64,000 bases of DNA from Rhodospirillum centenum SW (GTDB lineage Bacteria > Pseudomonadota > Alphaproteobacteria > Azospirillales > Azospirillaceae): assembly GCF_000016185.1 (NCBI RefSeq), contig NC_011420.2:392501-456500 (forward strand). Direction: 5' to 3'. Positions 54,244 through 62,487 of this stretch are shown piece by piece. The notes under the pieces are model-generated. The model saw only the letters and a list, made by a program, of their open reading frames with translations. It did not search any database and was not told the origin of the DNA. Each line of letters starts with the position of its first letter. The stretch's first letter is position 1. A program made the position numbers and the translations under genes.

Positions 54244-54927
54244 TCAGTTCAGGGCCGCCGGGCCGGAGGGCGCCATCAGGGCGAGCACGGCTGCCGGCAG
54301 CGCCGCACAGTCGGTGACGATCCGGTCGGCCCCCGCGGCGGTCAGTTCCTCCACCTCATGGTAGCCCCAGGAGACGCCGACCACCGGCACGCGGGCGTTG
54401 CGGGCCATCAGCATGTCGAAGGTGGTGTCCCCGATCACCACCGTCTCCTCCCGCTCCGCCCCCGCCTCGGCCATCGCGTGGTGGACCATGTCGGGATGCG
54501 GCTTGCCGGGCAGCAGGTCGCTGGTCTGCAAGGTGACGAAACGCCCGCGCAGACCGTGATGGTCCAGCGTCGCCAGCAGGCCGCGGCGCGACTTGCCGGT
54601 GGCGACCCCCAGCAGGCAGCCCGCCGCCTCCAGCGCGTCCAGCGCCTCCACCACGCCGGGGAACAGCGGTTCGGGAACCCGTGCCAGCAGACGGTTCTCG
54701 TGGAAGGCGGCCTTGTAGGCCTCGGCGATCTCCACATGCAGGGCCGGCTCCAGCAGGGGCGCCAGCGTCGCCACGGCCCCGACCAGCGGCAGGCCGACGA
54801 CCCGCCGCACCGCCTCGGCCGGCGGGGGTGGAAGATTGGCGGCGGCGAACCCGGCCGTCATGGCGGCGACGATGGCGTACTGGCTGTCCACCAGGGTTCC
54901 GTCGCAATCGAAAAGGGCAAGTTTCAC
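54244..54927 (-). CDS. HAD-superfamily hydrolase, phosphoglycolate phosphatase-like
   Basis: A 227-residue phosphatase starting at GTG 54927, where the HAD motif I FDCDGTLVD begins almost at once. Motif II is ATGKS, the motif III Lys is in LLPGKPHPDM, and motif IV is IGDTTFDMLMA. The cap is a helical bundle (about 16-85) as in Gph-type phosphatases. It probably removes phosphate from small metabolites; the exact substrate is not evident. In alphaproteobacteria it commonly sits between an RluC-type gene and the ATP12 gene, as here. Confidence 0.88.
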   Translation of the reverse strand: MKLALFDCDGTLVDSQYAIVAAMTAGFAAANLPPPPAEAVRRVVGLPLVGAVATLAPLLEPALHVEIAEAYKAAFHENRLLARVPEPLFPGVVEALDALEAAGCLLGVATGKSRRGLLATLDHHGLRGRFVTLQTSDLLPGKPHPDMVHHAMAEAGAEREETVVIGDTTFDMLMARNARVPVVGVSWGYHEVEELTAAGADRIVTDCAALPAAVLALMAPSGPAALN

Positions 54928-55171
54928 GGTCGGGCCGCTCGGGCTGCGGGGACTGCCGCTCAGATAGCACCGCCCGGCCCGCGGCGGAAGCACCCGCGGG
55001 GCCGCGGCAGGGCAGGCCGGGACCGCACGGTCCGGTAACGGTGACGACGGTCACTGTCCGGTGCGGGGCGCGGGCCTAGAACCGCTCCAACCATCGCAAC
55101 GACCTTTGCAGCACGGGCCGGCGCCGGGTCCCCCGCGGGAGGACAGGCGTGTCCGGCCGGGAGCACGAGCC

Positions 55172-55285
55172 ATGAAGCGCGTGAACATGATCCGGGCGGA
55201 GACCCTGGCGGACCGGCTGACGGTCGCCGGCCTTGTCGGGGGCGTCCTGTTCTACCTGGGCTACGGCGTCTACCTGTTCGGCTGA
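55172..55285 (+). CDS. Small single-helix membrane protein
   Basis: A 37-residue frame (MKRVNMIRAETLADRL then a hydrophobic helix VAGLVGGVLFYLGYGVYLFG). GGGAG lies 8 bases before the ATG and the protein has the basic start plus helix expected of a real membrane peptide. It lies alone, on the opposite strand, in the 417-bp gap between the HAD and RluC-type genes. Function unknown. Confidence 0.5.
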   Translation: MKRVNMIRAETLADRLTVAGLVGGVLFYLGYGVYLFG

Positions 55286-55344
55286 AGCCCGCGGCCCGGG
55301 AGCCGGGGCGGACGCCGACGGATCGTGCCGTCGGCGTCCGGGCC

Positions 55345-56355
55345 TCAGAACTCCAGTTCCGCGAAGGGATCGTCCTTCCGCTTGTCCTCGAACCCGAAAT
55401 AGTCCCAGGCCGGGCGCATGTGCTTCGGCAGGGGGGCCGTCACGTCGATGACGCCGCCGCGCGGATGCGGCAGGATGATCCGGCGGGCATGCAGATGGAG
55501 CTGCCGCGGCAGGTCCCCCGCCCCCTCCAGGAAGGCGCCCTGGCCGGCATACTTGCCGTCGCCCAGGATCGGCGTGCCGAGGGCGGCCATGTGGACGCGG
55601 AGCTGGTGGGTGCGCCCGGTGCGCGGCCACAGCGCCACGAAGGCAGCCTGTTTGTGGGCGTGCTCCAGCACCGTGTAGTAGGTGATGGCGTGAACGCCCT
55701 CATCCTCGTCCACGGTCATTCGTTCGCCGCGGGTGCCGGCCTCCTTGGCGACGGGCAGGTCGATGCGGCCCTTCATGGGCTTCGGCACCCCCACCGTCAC
55801 CGCCCAGTAGATCTTGCGCGCCTCGCGGGAGCGGAAAGCGGCCGTCAGCTTGGCCGCCGCCGCGGCGCTGCGCGCCAGCACGAGGCAGCCCGAGGTGTCC
55901 TTGTCCAGCCGGTGGACCAGCTTGGGCCGCCCCTCCGCCTCGAACTTCAGGGCGTCCAGCATGGCGTCCAGATGCTTCACCTGGTTGGTGCCGCCCTGGG
56001 TGGCGAGCCCGGCGGGCTTGTCCAGCACGATGACGTCGTGGTCGCGGAACAGGACGCGGGCGCGCAGCTCCTTCGCCGCGCGCTCGTCCACCTCCGGCCG
56101 CGCCTTGGGCCGGACCGCATCGGGCGGCGGCGCGTCGGGCAAGGGCGGAATGCGGACGGACTGGCCGGGCAGCAGGCGCGTGCTGGCCTCCGCCCGTTTG
56201 CCGTCCACCCGGACCTGACCCGTGCGCAGCAGCTTCTGGAGCTGGATGTGGGAGAGCAGCGGATAGTGCCGCTTGAACCAGCGGTCCAGCCGGACCTCGC
56301 CCTCGTCGTCCCCGACCAGCCGGGTCTCGACCTGCTTCTTCTCACTCTCGCTCAT
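55345..56355 (-). CDS. Pseudouridine synthase, RluC/RluD family
   Basis: A 336-residue enzyme that isomerises uridine in 23S rRNA. An N-terminal S4 RNA-binding domain (about 20-70, VRLDRWFKRHYPLLSHIQLQ) is followed by the synthase domain with the catalytic Asp151 in VHRLDKDTSG and the RTGRTHQLRVHMA motif near the end. Which positions are modified cannot be told; it is closer to RluC by length and C-terminus. Its ATG overlaps the crcB stop (ATGA), indicating translational coupling. Confidence 0.93.
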   Translation of the reverse strand: MSESEKKQVETRLVGDDEGEVRLDRWFKRHYPLLSHIQLQKLLRTGQVRVDGKRAEASTRLLPGQSVRIPPLPDAPPPDAVRPKARPEVDERAAKELRARVLFRDHDVIVLDKPAGLATQGGTNQVKHLDAMLDALKFEAEGRPKLVHRLDKDTSGCLVLARSAAAAAKLTAAFRSREARKIYWAVTVGVPKPMKGRIDLPVAKEAGTRGERMTVDEDEGVHAITYYTVLEHAHKQAAFVALWPRTGRTHQLRVHMAALGTPILGDGKYAGQGAFLEGAGDLPRQLHLHARRIILPHPRGGVIDVTAPLPKHMRPAWDYFGFEDKRKDDPFAELEF

Positions 56356-56732
56356 GCAACCGCCGTCCGGATCAGCGCCAGACCGGCGAACAGGCCGCCG
56401 ACCGACAACAGGAAAGAGGCCGCAACATAGGCTGCCGCAGCGCCGATTGCACCCCGTTCGACCAGCAGGGCAACGTCGAGCGAAAAGCTGGAGAAGGTGG
56501 TGAAGCCGCCGAGCACGCCCACCATCAGGAAGGCCCGCAGTTCCGGCGCCGGCTGCCAGACATGGGCGCCGAGCCCGGCCAGCACGCCCATGGCGAAGCT
56601 GCCGGTCACGTTCACCGTCATCGTCGCCCAGGGATAGGCGGTGCCCAGCCAGTGGCCCAGGCCGACACCCGTCAGATAGCGGGCCACGGCCCCGAGACCG
56701 CCGCCCGCGGCCACGGCCAGGATCATCTTCAT
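56352..56732 (-). CDS. crcB: Fluoride channel CrcB (Fluc)
   Basis: A 126-residue four-helix membrane protein that exports fluoride as a dual-topology dimer. Signatures are GGGLGAVARYL, NVTGSFAMG with the pore Asn, and GGFTTFSSFS, which supplies the Phe box and central Na+ site. ATG 56732 overlaps the DUF429 stop, and its own stop overlaps the RluC-type start. No fluoride riboswitch is seen, as expected for an internal operon gene. Confidence 0.95.
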   Translation of the reverse strand: MKMILAVAAGGGLGAVARYLTGVGLGHWLGTAYPWATMTVNVTGSFAMGVLAGLGAHVWQPAPELRAFLMVGVLGGFTTFSSFSLDVALLVERGAIGAAAAYVAASFLLSVGGLFAGLALIRTAVA

Positions 56733-57622
56733 GCGTCCACCCCGAATATCCACCCTTCGCGCCGGGCCGTCTCCGCCTCCGGCGCCGTCCAGACCCGCGC
56801 CTCTCCCGCGAGTGCGAGAAGGCCGGCGGCCGAGATCATGGCATCGCCCGTATGGTCGTCAAAGCCCTCCGGAAAGCCGGGCGGCAATGCGCAGCCGAAG
56901 GCCGCGAGCGCCCGCTCCAGCTCCGCCAGCGTGCGCAGCTTGGCCGTGCCGTGCCCGGCCCGGCGGCGGAACAGGGTCGGGTAGATCTCGCACACGACCG
57001 AGCGCGCACCGACCGGCTCCGCCGGCCAGACGGCGAGACGGCCGCCGGCCTCCCGCCGCAGCCGGCGCAGCGAGCGCATGCCGGCGAGCGACGCCTTGCC
57101 CACCTGCTTGGAGGCAGCCGCGAGCTTGAACACGGACACCGGGGTGCCGAAGCCGCCCGCGGCGGCCGCCACCTCCACCCGCCGGCGCTTGGTGGAACCG
57201 TCGCCCCAGTGCGGCGGCGTCGGCCCGGCGATCCAGAAGCTGGGCGCGAAGCGCGGATCGTGGACGACGGCACCCGCGAAATCATCCGATGCCTCGCCGG
57301 CCGCCGCCTCCACCAGATCCCAGAGCGCGAACAGGTCCGCCACCCCCGGCACGCGGCCGTCCAGATAGCCGGCGCCGGGCACCCAGGGCAGGCTGAAGGC
57401 GCAGTCGATCCCGATCAGCAGGCGCCGGCCCTGCGCGAGCCGGTCCAGCAGCCAGTTCACCGCCTCCTCCCGCCGCCAGTGGCGGCCCGGCGGCGGCACC
57501 GGCCGGACGATACGGTCCAAGGGCGAAACGACGGCGATGGCGATGCCGCGGGCCGGCTGCGCGCCGGTCCAGTCGATGCCGACATGGAGGTCGAAGGCGG
57601 TCGGGAACGGATCGGGCAGCAT
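56729..57622 (-). CDS. DUF429 family protein (RNase H-like fold)
   Basis: A 297-residue protein with conserved acidic motifs of the family: GIDWTGAQ near the N-terminus, LIGIDCAFSLP near 70, and FDDHTGDAMISAAGLLALAG near the C-terminus. Together these resemble an RNase H/resolvase-like nuclease site with D-x-D type metal ligands. Activity has not been shown for the family to my knowledge. It is the first gene of a DUF429-crcB-pseudouridine synthase run joined by 4-bp overlaps. Confidence 0.85.
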   Translation of the reverse strand: MLPDPFPTAFDLHVGIDWTGAQPARGIAIAVVSPLDRIVRPVPPPGRHWRREEAVNWLLDRLAQGRRLLIGIDCAFSLPWVPGAGYLDGRVPGVADLFALWDLVEAAAGEASDDFAGAVVHDPRFAPSFWIAGPTPPHWGDGSTKRRRVEVAAAAGGFGTPVSVFKLAAASKQVGKASLAGMRSLRRLRREAGGRLAVWPAEPVGARSVVCEIYPTLFRRRAGHGTAKLRTLAELERALAAFGCALPPGFPEGFDDHTGDAMISAAGLLALAGEARVWTAPEAETARREGWIFGVDA

Positions 57623-58071
57623 GGCAGGCTCGGCGGCGGGTCGGCCGCGACCCTATCATGGTGCTAAATACCCATCTGCCGGGCTGAGCTCCAGCCCAGG
57701 GAGTGAGATGACGGCAGCCTTGTGATGGCTTTCTGTAACCGGGCATGAGGGCGCCCGGCCCGGAGGTCATGGCCAAGCACTTGGGCCGGCAGATGAGTTG
57801 TAGGCAGCGGCGAGGCAAACGCCATCCGCTCGTTCAGGATGCTGTTGACGGAGGAATGCTCGCCCGAGAGGGGCTCTCGCACCTTGGCGTGCACAATCAC
57901 AGCCGCCAGCACCTCGTCTTTCACCCGCCGGATCAGCCACAATGGATGGCGGGGCGATCTCGGTTCTTCAACGAAACGCATCGGAATGCCCCAGCTTGGT
58001 CCGACCGATGCCCCAGAATTCAGCGTATGACGCGGAGAGTCATACGACGGTATCCGGATTCAAAGGTGTCT
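57623..58071. other. 449-bp region between DUF429 and the DUF3644 island, possible remnant
   Basis: No recognisable gene. A minus-strand frame (57664-57981, 105 codons) has no family I know and its composition is mixed. A hairpin-type sequence GGGCTG-AGCTC-CAGCCC lies near 57685, and a perfect 8-bp hairpin lies at 58024-58046. G+C falls gradually from left to right, which fits a junction between core chromosome and an acquired segment, possibly with debris of a former mobile element. Confidence 0.45.
58024..58046 (-). terminator. Perfect 8-bp hairpin after the DUF3644 gene
   Basis: CGTATGAC and GTCATACG pair around a 7-base loop, 26 bp beyond the stop codon on the minus strand. A further dyad TGAGTT-GAT-AACTCA (58080-58094) covers the last codons of the gene. 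No T run follows, so it may end transcription weakly or mark an element boundary. Confidence 0.5.
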
Positions 58072-59271
58072 TCAGCTACTGAGTTGATAACTCAGTATCG
58101 CCTGCCACTTCCCGTCATCTGCAACCTCGGCAACAAGGCGCTCAACCCAACTTCTCGAATAAGTGTAATCGCCATGCGCCGAGTGGTAAACACAATATTC
58201 CTTTTTGGTATTTTGAGGAAAAGAATCGCCCTTACGCGGCCTTACTTCATGCAAGCGCCAAGCTTGGTTATGATTATGCAAGCTAAAAGCCCGCCCGGTT
58301 CGTCGCGAAACTTCCTCGCACACCACCTTAGGCTTATAAGGATGGGTTTCGTCCGCGGGTCGAAATTTGACCAAGACATTTCGAATCTCTTTGGCCTCAG
58401 CCGATTCCGACTGTACGAATTGGAAATGTGAGCGGCTCTTTGATGCGCTGTCCAGGGTATAGATCACACGGAACTGGTAATCCAGGTCGGTCAACTCCTC
58501 CTCGGTCAGACCGTCCCGCAGGCGGGCGTCGAGAGCCTCTATATGTTCGGGAATATCGTGCTTTTGGAGTTCGGCCACTTGGCCAAGGCTCAGTTTCGAG
58601 AATTGCAGGGCAAAGGCCAAATCGCCTTGCAGCGAGAGAGACTCACCAAACAGATCACGGATTATGCGGTCAAAATTCAAACAGCAGGCTTGAAAAAGGG
58701 GCAGCCACTTTGAATCGGCCTTACCCAGGATGTTGTGTTCGACAGCGTCCCGAATATCCTTGAGCGCATTCAAATTGCGTTTCATGCCATCAGAAAGTGG
58801 GCAGTCGTCACGCTTAACCATGTAGCTCAACGACCACGTCTTCCCTTCGGCATCGGTGATTGTACCCCGCTTCCGAATGTAGTGTTCGTGCAGGAGGTAA
58901 GTCCAAGCCACATTCGCCAAAATTGCGAACATTTCTGTCTTGAAAATTACGGTCGGACTGTTGAAAACTTGAACAGCAACAATCATTGCCTCTCGTGCCC
59001 GCACCAACCTCTCATCTTCGAAGGCATTCAAGCCGGTACGCGGGTCAAACGCTTTCTTTCTGGCGATGAATCCCTCGACAACCTCATCTGACGCGGCAAC
59101 AATATTGTCAGACCTCTTAACCTCGGTAATGCGCGCGCTATTGACCGTTGCTTTGCGACCAACGTTCAGCATTGCCTGAATATCCTGATTGCGATACCCT
59201 CTATTCAGCAAGGCCTTCACTACCGGCTTTTCATTAGCAGTCAAAGAACCATTGCGGTTTCTTACGACCAT
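58072..59271 (-). CDS. DUF3644 domain protein with HEPN-like RxxxxH motif, putative defence gene
   Basis: A 399-residue cytoplasmic protein. Residues about 9-50 look like a helix-turn-helix (GYRNQDIQAMLNVGRKATVN). Residues about 88-235 match DUF3644, with AMIVAVQVFNSPTVIFKTEM, then LANVAWTYLLHEHYI. The stretch DIRDAVEH supplies Arg174-x4-His179, the R-x4-6-H signature of HEPN ribonucleases. The C-terminal part (about 300-399) with RAFSLHNHNQAWRLHEVRP resembles a winged-helix or recognition domain. HEPN/DUF3644 proteins are frequent in phage-defence neighbourhoods; that role here is inference. The gene is clearly AT-richer and uses other codons than its neighbours. A good sigma70-type promoter precedes it. 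Confidence 0.75.
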   Translation of the reverse strand: MVVRNRNGSLTANEKPVVKALLNRGYRNQDIQAMLNVGRKATVNSARITEVKRSDNIVAASDEVVEGFIARKKAFDPRTGLNAFEDERLVRAREAMIVAVQVFNSPTVIFKTEMFAILANVAWTYLLHEHYIRKRGTITDAEGKTWSLSYMVKRDDCPLSDGMKRNLNALKDIRDAVEHNILGKADSKWLPLFQACCLNFDRIIRDLFGESLSLQGDLAFALQFSKLSLGQVAELQKHDIPEHIEALDARLRDGLTEEELTDLDYQFRVIYTLDSASKSRSHFQFVQSESAEAKEIRNVLVKFRPADETHPYKPKVVCEEVSRRTGRAFSLHNHNQAWRLHEVRPRKGDSFPQNTKKEYCVYHSAHGDYTYSRSWVERLVAEVADDGKWQAILSYQLSS

Positions 59272-59600
59272 GCCGCCAACCTTTCAGTCGTTGTGCATGG
59301 CAAGCATACTTCGGCAGGAGATTTGGATCAAAGGCATATCACCACACCTTGCATCACTCGACTTTCTGCCTATCGGGGCATACGATTTTTATGCCTACGG
59401 TGCGGCTTAGTCCATCTCAGGGCTCGCTTGGAAAGCCTTGAAGCCGGGTTGGTGGTAGGTTCAGGTGGGACATTAACCAGAGCTAGATTCTGTCAGAGAC
59501 TTTCCGGACCGCCAGCAAAGATGGCGGGGACCCGCCCTGCCCTCGCCCCGATCGTTCGGCTATGCTCGGGGTCCCAACGGTTTGGCCGGGACGGTCGGAC
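59272..59600. other. Upstream flank of the DUF3644 gene
   Basis: Contains the DUF3644 promoter (59303-59331). From about 59330 to 59500 the composition stays AT-richer than the chromosome, then returns to GC-rich by about 59520, which I take as the right edge of the acquired segment. No tRNA, integrase or direct repeat was recognised. Confidence 0.5.
59303..59331 (-). promoter_or_regulatory. Sigma70-type promoter of the DUF3644 gene
   Basis: On the minus strand, TTGATC (-35, 59331-59326) and TATGCT (-10, 59308-59303) are separated by exactly 17 bp. The predicted start of transcription would be about 25 bases before the ATG at 59271. It fits the enteric consensus better than most promoters in this GC-rich window. 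Confidence 0.6.
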
Positions 59601-59951
59601 ATGCGGATCGGATACTGGACGGCAGGCGCGGCGATGGCCGCCTTTTTCCTTCTGCCCGGCCCCGCCCGGGCACAGGGCACGCCGCCGCCGGCCGGCCCCC
59701 CGCAGGACGCGGGCTCCAACGCGGCAGAGGAGCCGCCGGAGGAGATTGTCATCATCGGCCGGCGGCGGCCGACGCCCGACTTCCAGGAGCAGTACGAATT
59801 CCACAAGGCGGAGTTCGAGCGGCTGCGGCAGATCTATGAGGAACCCCCACCCCCGCCCCGCTATTCGCCCGGGGAGCGGAAGCTGCGGGTGCAGGAGAGC
59901 ATCTCCTCCACCCTGCCCGGCAAGCCCACCCTGCTGGACCGCGCGAACTGA
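59601..59951 (+). CDS. Small exported protein with a TonB-box-like segment
   Basis: A 116-residue protein with a clear signal peptide (MRIGYWTAGAAMAAFFLLPG, cleavage after ARA/AQ), a Pro/Gly/Glu-rich spacer, then EEIVIIGRRR at 47-56, which resembles the EEIVVTGRR entry of TonB-dependent receptors. A charged helical stretch and a Pro-rich run follow. It is not long enough for a plug or barrel. It may be a periplasmic protein of unknown role, found next to but convergent with a TonB receptor. The ribosome site is weak. Confidence 0.6.
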   Translation: MRIGYWTAGAAMAAFFLLPGPARAQGTPPPAGPPQDAGSNAAEEPPEEIVIIGRRRPTPDFQEQYEFHKAEFERLRQIYEEPPPPPRYSPGERKLRVQESISSTLPGKPTLLDRAN

Positions 59952-59971
59952 GCGGCCCTCCCGCGAACAGG

Positions 59972-59999
59972 AACGGCCCCGATGCGGACATCGGGGCCG
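59972..59999. terminator. Bidirectional hairpin between convergent genes
   Basis: ACGGCCCCGATG and CATCGGGGCCGT pair perfectly over 12 bp around CGGA. It is 20 bp after the small exported protein gene and 27 bp beyond the end of the TonB receptor gene. T-rich tails are weak on both sides, but position and stem strength argue for termination. Confidence 0.75.
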
Positions 60000-60026
60000 T
60001 CCTGACGGATGCGGGTCCTTGCCGCC

Positions 60027-62285
60027 TTACGGCAGCCTGGCCGTGAACGAGATGCCGACGGTCATCGGATCGTTCACGACGGCGGCGAGATAGTTCTCGA
60101 TCACGCCCTTGACGTTCTTCTCGTTGGTGATGTTGCGGCCGAACAGGGCCACCTCGTAGGTCCGGTCCGGATTCTCGTAGCCGATCTTCAGCCCGCCCTC
60201 GAAGTCGCCCTTGCTGTAGAACTCCTCCGACTCGTACAGCACGAAGTTCGTGCGGCCGGTCATGTTCCAGTCGGTGAACAGGAACAGGTTGCTGCCGTCG
60301 GCCAGCGGCATGTTGTACCGGGCGGTCAGGCTGAGGATGTATTCCGGCGCGTTCGGGAACGGGTTGCCGTCGATCTTCGCGCGGCCGTTCACCAGCGGGT
60401 CCTTCACCGTGCAGACGCCGCCCGAGCAGATCGACGTGGTGACCTGATCGTCCTTGATCTCGGTATCGGTGTAGGTCAGGCCGGCGGTGATGATGAAGTC
60501 CGGCGTCAGGAAGGCTTCGGCATCCACCTCAAGGCCGTAGGCGACGCCCTTGTCCGCGTTCAGCAGACGGGCGGTGCCGTTGCCGTCGAAGGCGGTGAGC
60601 TGGATGTCGTTGACCGTGTAGGTGTAGACGGCGCCGTTCAGGCGCAGCCGGTCGTCCAGCAGGCTGCTCTTCAGGCCGGCCTCGTAGGAGAGGATCGTCT
60701 CCGAGGTGGCGGTCGTCGGGGCGCCGTTGAAGGAGACCGTGCGGCCCTGGATGGTCGGGCCGCGGAAGCCGCGGGCGATGCGGCCGAACACCGACACCTC
60801 GTCGGTCAGGTCGTAGAAGGCGCTGGCGTCCCAGCTCAGCTCGTCGTCCTTCAGCTCGACATGGCGGATGCCGGTGTAGGACGCCTGCGTGATCCGGCGG
60901 CCGTCCTCCACGCTGGTGAAGGTGCCGGCCTGCAGGGCGCGCAGGACGTTCATCTCCTTCTTGTCCTCGGTCCAGCGCAGGCCGCCGGTGAGCTTCAGGT
61001 CGTCGGTGATCCGGTAGCCGGCCTGACCGAACAGGGCCCAGGACCTGTTCTCGTTGCCCAGCGTGACGAAGCCGCTGGCGCCGCCCGTCTCGAAGAAATT
61101 GTACGGACGGAAGGTGAGCTGCTCGTCGGAATCGAAGTAGAAGCCGCCGACCTGCCAGTTGAGCGGGCCCGTCGTGTCGCTGGCGAGGCGCAGCTCCTGC
61201 GTCCACTGGTCCAGATCGTCGATGTTGCCCTGGGACTCGGCGAAGTTGCCGGCGGTGCCGTCGGTGTCGCCGCGGCTGTAGCCGTTCGTCGTCTCGTAGG
61301 CGGTGATCGAGGTCAGGACGACATTGCCGAAGTCGTGATCGACCTTCAGCGAGCTGCCCCAGCCCTCATAGGACTGGTCGTTGGCGTCGCCGTCGTTGTA
61401 GGCGACCTTGTCCTTGTCGTAGTTGCCGTTCAGCTTGTGGCTGCCCTTGGTCAGGGCGTAGCCGCGGAACAGGGTGGAGGTGGCGTCGAGATCGCGGCCG
61501 TGAACGTTCAGCAGGACGTCGGTGTCCTCGCCCGGGGTCAGCAGGAACTGGACGCGGGCGGCCTTGTCGTCGTAGCCGCCCAGCTTGGTGCCGTCGGCCG
61601 TGTTGTCCACCCAGTCGCCGCGGTGCTGCACCATGGCGGAGGCGCGGATGGCGAGCACGCCGTCGATCAGCGAGCCGCCGACACCGGCATCGGCCGTCAC
61701 CGTGCCGAAGGTGCCGTAGGTGACGGTGCCGCGCCCCTGGGTCTCATGGCTCGGGGCGATCGAGTCGAACTTGATGATGCCGGCCGTGGTGTTGCGGCCG
61801 AACAGGGTGCCCTGCGGCCCGCGCATCACCTCGACCTGCTGCGTGTCGAACAGCGGCGAGCTTTTCAGCACCACGTTCTCCATCACCACATCGTCGATGA
61901 TGATGGAGACGGGCTGCGAGGCGCCCAGGTAGAAATCGTTGTTGCCCAGGCCGCGGATGTAGAAGCGCGGGAAGATGCGGCCGGTCGAGGTCTCCGCATA
62001 GAGGCCCGGCACGCGGCCCGACAGCGCCAGCACGTCACCGCCGCCGGCCAGATAGTCGCGGAAGGTGTCGCCGGAGATGGCCGCCACGGACACCGGCACC
62101 TCCTGGAGGTTCTCGCTGCGCCGCTGCGCGGTGACGATGATCTCCTCCAGGGCCGGTTCCGCCGGCTGGGCGGTCTGGGCCGCGACACCGGCCGGCACGA
62201 GCAGCGCCAGGGCGGAAAGCCCGGCGTTCAGAGCATGCTTGAGCTGCACTTGGGTCCTCATCAGTCGGTTCAGGCGGCTGGACAT
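60027..62285 (-). CDS. TonB-dependent outer membrane receptor
   Basis: A 752-residue receptor from ATG 62285 (ATG 62261 is the alternative; an AGG sits 5-6 bases before the first). The signal peptide has a basic start and hydrophobic core ending AGVAAQT. The plug opens LEEIIVTAQRRSENLQEVP and includes VEVMRGPQGTLFGRNTTAG, the pattern of the FecA/FpvA-like and polysaccharide-type receptors common in sphingomonads and Caulobacter. The barrel has RNITNEKNV near its end. The last residues are SFTARLP, so the usual terminal aromatic residue is missing. The substrate is unknown. Confidence 0.92.
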   Translation of the reverse strand: MSSRLNRLMRTQVQLKHALNAGLSALALLVPAGVAAQTAQPAEPALEEIIVTAQRRSENLQEVPVSVAAISGDTFRDYLAGGGDVLALSGRVPGLYAETSTGRIFPRFYIRGLGNNDFYLGASQPVSIIIDDVVMENVVLKSSPLFDTQQVEVMRGPQGTLFGRNTTAGIIKFDSIAPSHETQGRGTVTYGTFGTVTADAGVGGSLIDGVLAIRASAMVQHRGDWVDNTADGTKLGGYDDKAARVQFLLTPGEDTDVLLNVHGRDLDATSTLFRGYALTKGSHKLNGNYDKDKVAYNDGDANDQSYEGWGSSLKVDHDFGNVVLTSITAYETTNGYSRGDTDGTAGNFAESQGNIDDLDQWTQELRLASDTTGPLNWQVGGFYFDSDEQLTFRPYNFFETGGASGFVTLGNENRSWALFGQAGYRITDDLKLTGGLRWTEDKKEMNVLRALQAGTFTSVEDGRRITQASYTGIRHVELKDDELSWDASAFYDLTDEVSVFGRIARGFRGPTIQGRTVSFNGAPTTATSETILSYEAGLKSSLLDDRLRLNGAVYTYTVNDIQLTAFDGNGTARLLNADKGVAYGLEVDAEAFLTPDFIITAGLTYTDTEIKDDQVTTSICSGGVCTVKDPLVNGRAKIDGNPFPNAPEYILSLTARYNMPLADGSNLFLFTDWNMTGRTNFVLYESEEFYSKGDFEGGLKIGYENPDRTYEVALFGRNITNEKNVKGVIENYLAAVVNDPMTVGISFTARLP

Positions 62286-62487
62286 CCAGGCCTGCAAGGC
62301 GGGCGGCCGCACGTCCGGGGGATGCCCTTTGCCCCGAACGCGGACGTGGACGGGCCGCCCCGCCGTTGGCGGCCCGGTTACTCCCGATCCGCGACGGAGC
62401 GATGACGAAAATGTTACAGCGATGAAAGTGGCGACGGGGTGTGGCTTCCGCACATCACCCCCGGCCGGGACAGCAGGCCTTCCCCCC

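Noticed and set aside
57664-57981. A 105-codon minus-strand frame considered as a transposase remnant
   Set aside because: No catalytic residues, terminal inverted repeats or recognisable family; recorded only as part of a possible junction region.
59272-59600. Direct repeats or a tRNA end marking integration of the DUF3644 island
   Set aside because: Reading both flanks gave no matching repeat and the only tRNA in the window is 15 kb away.
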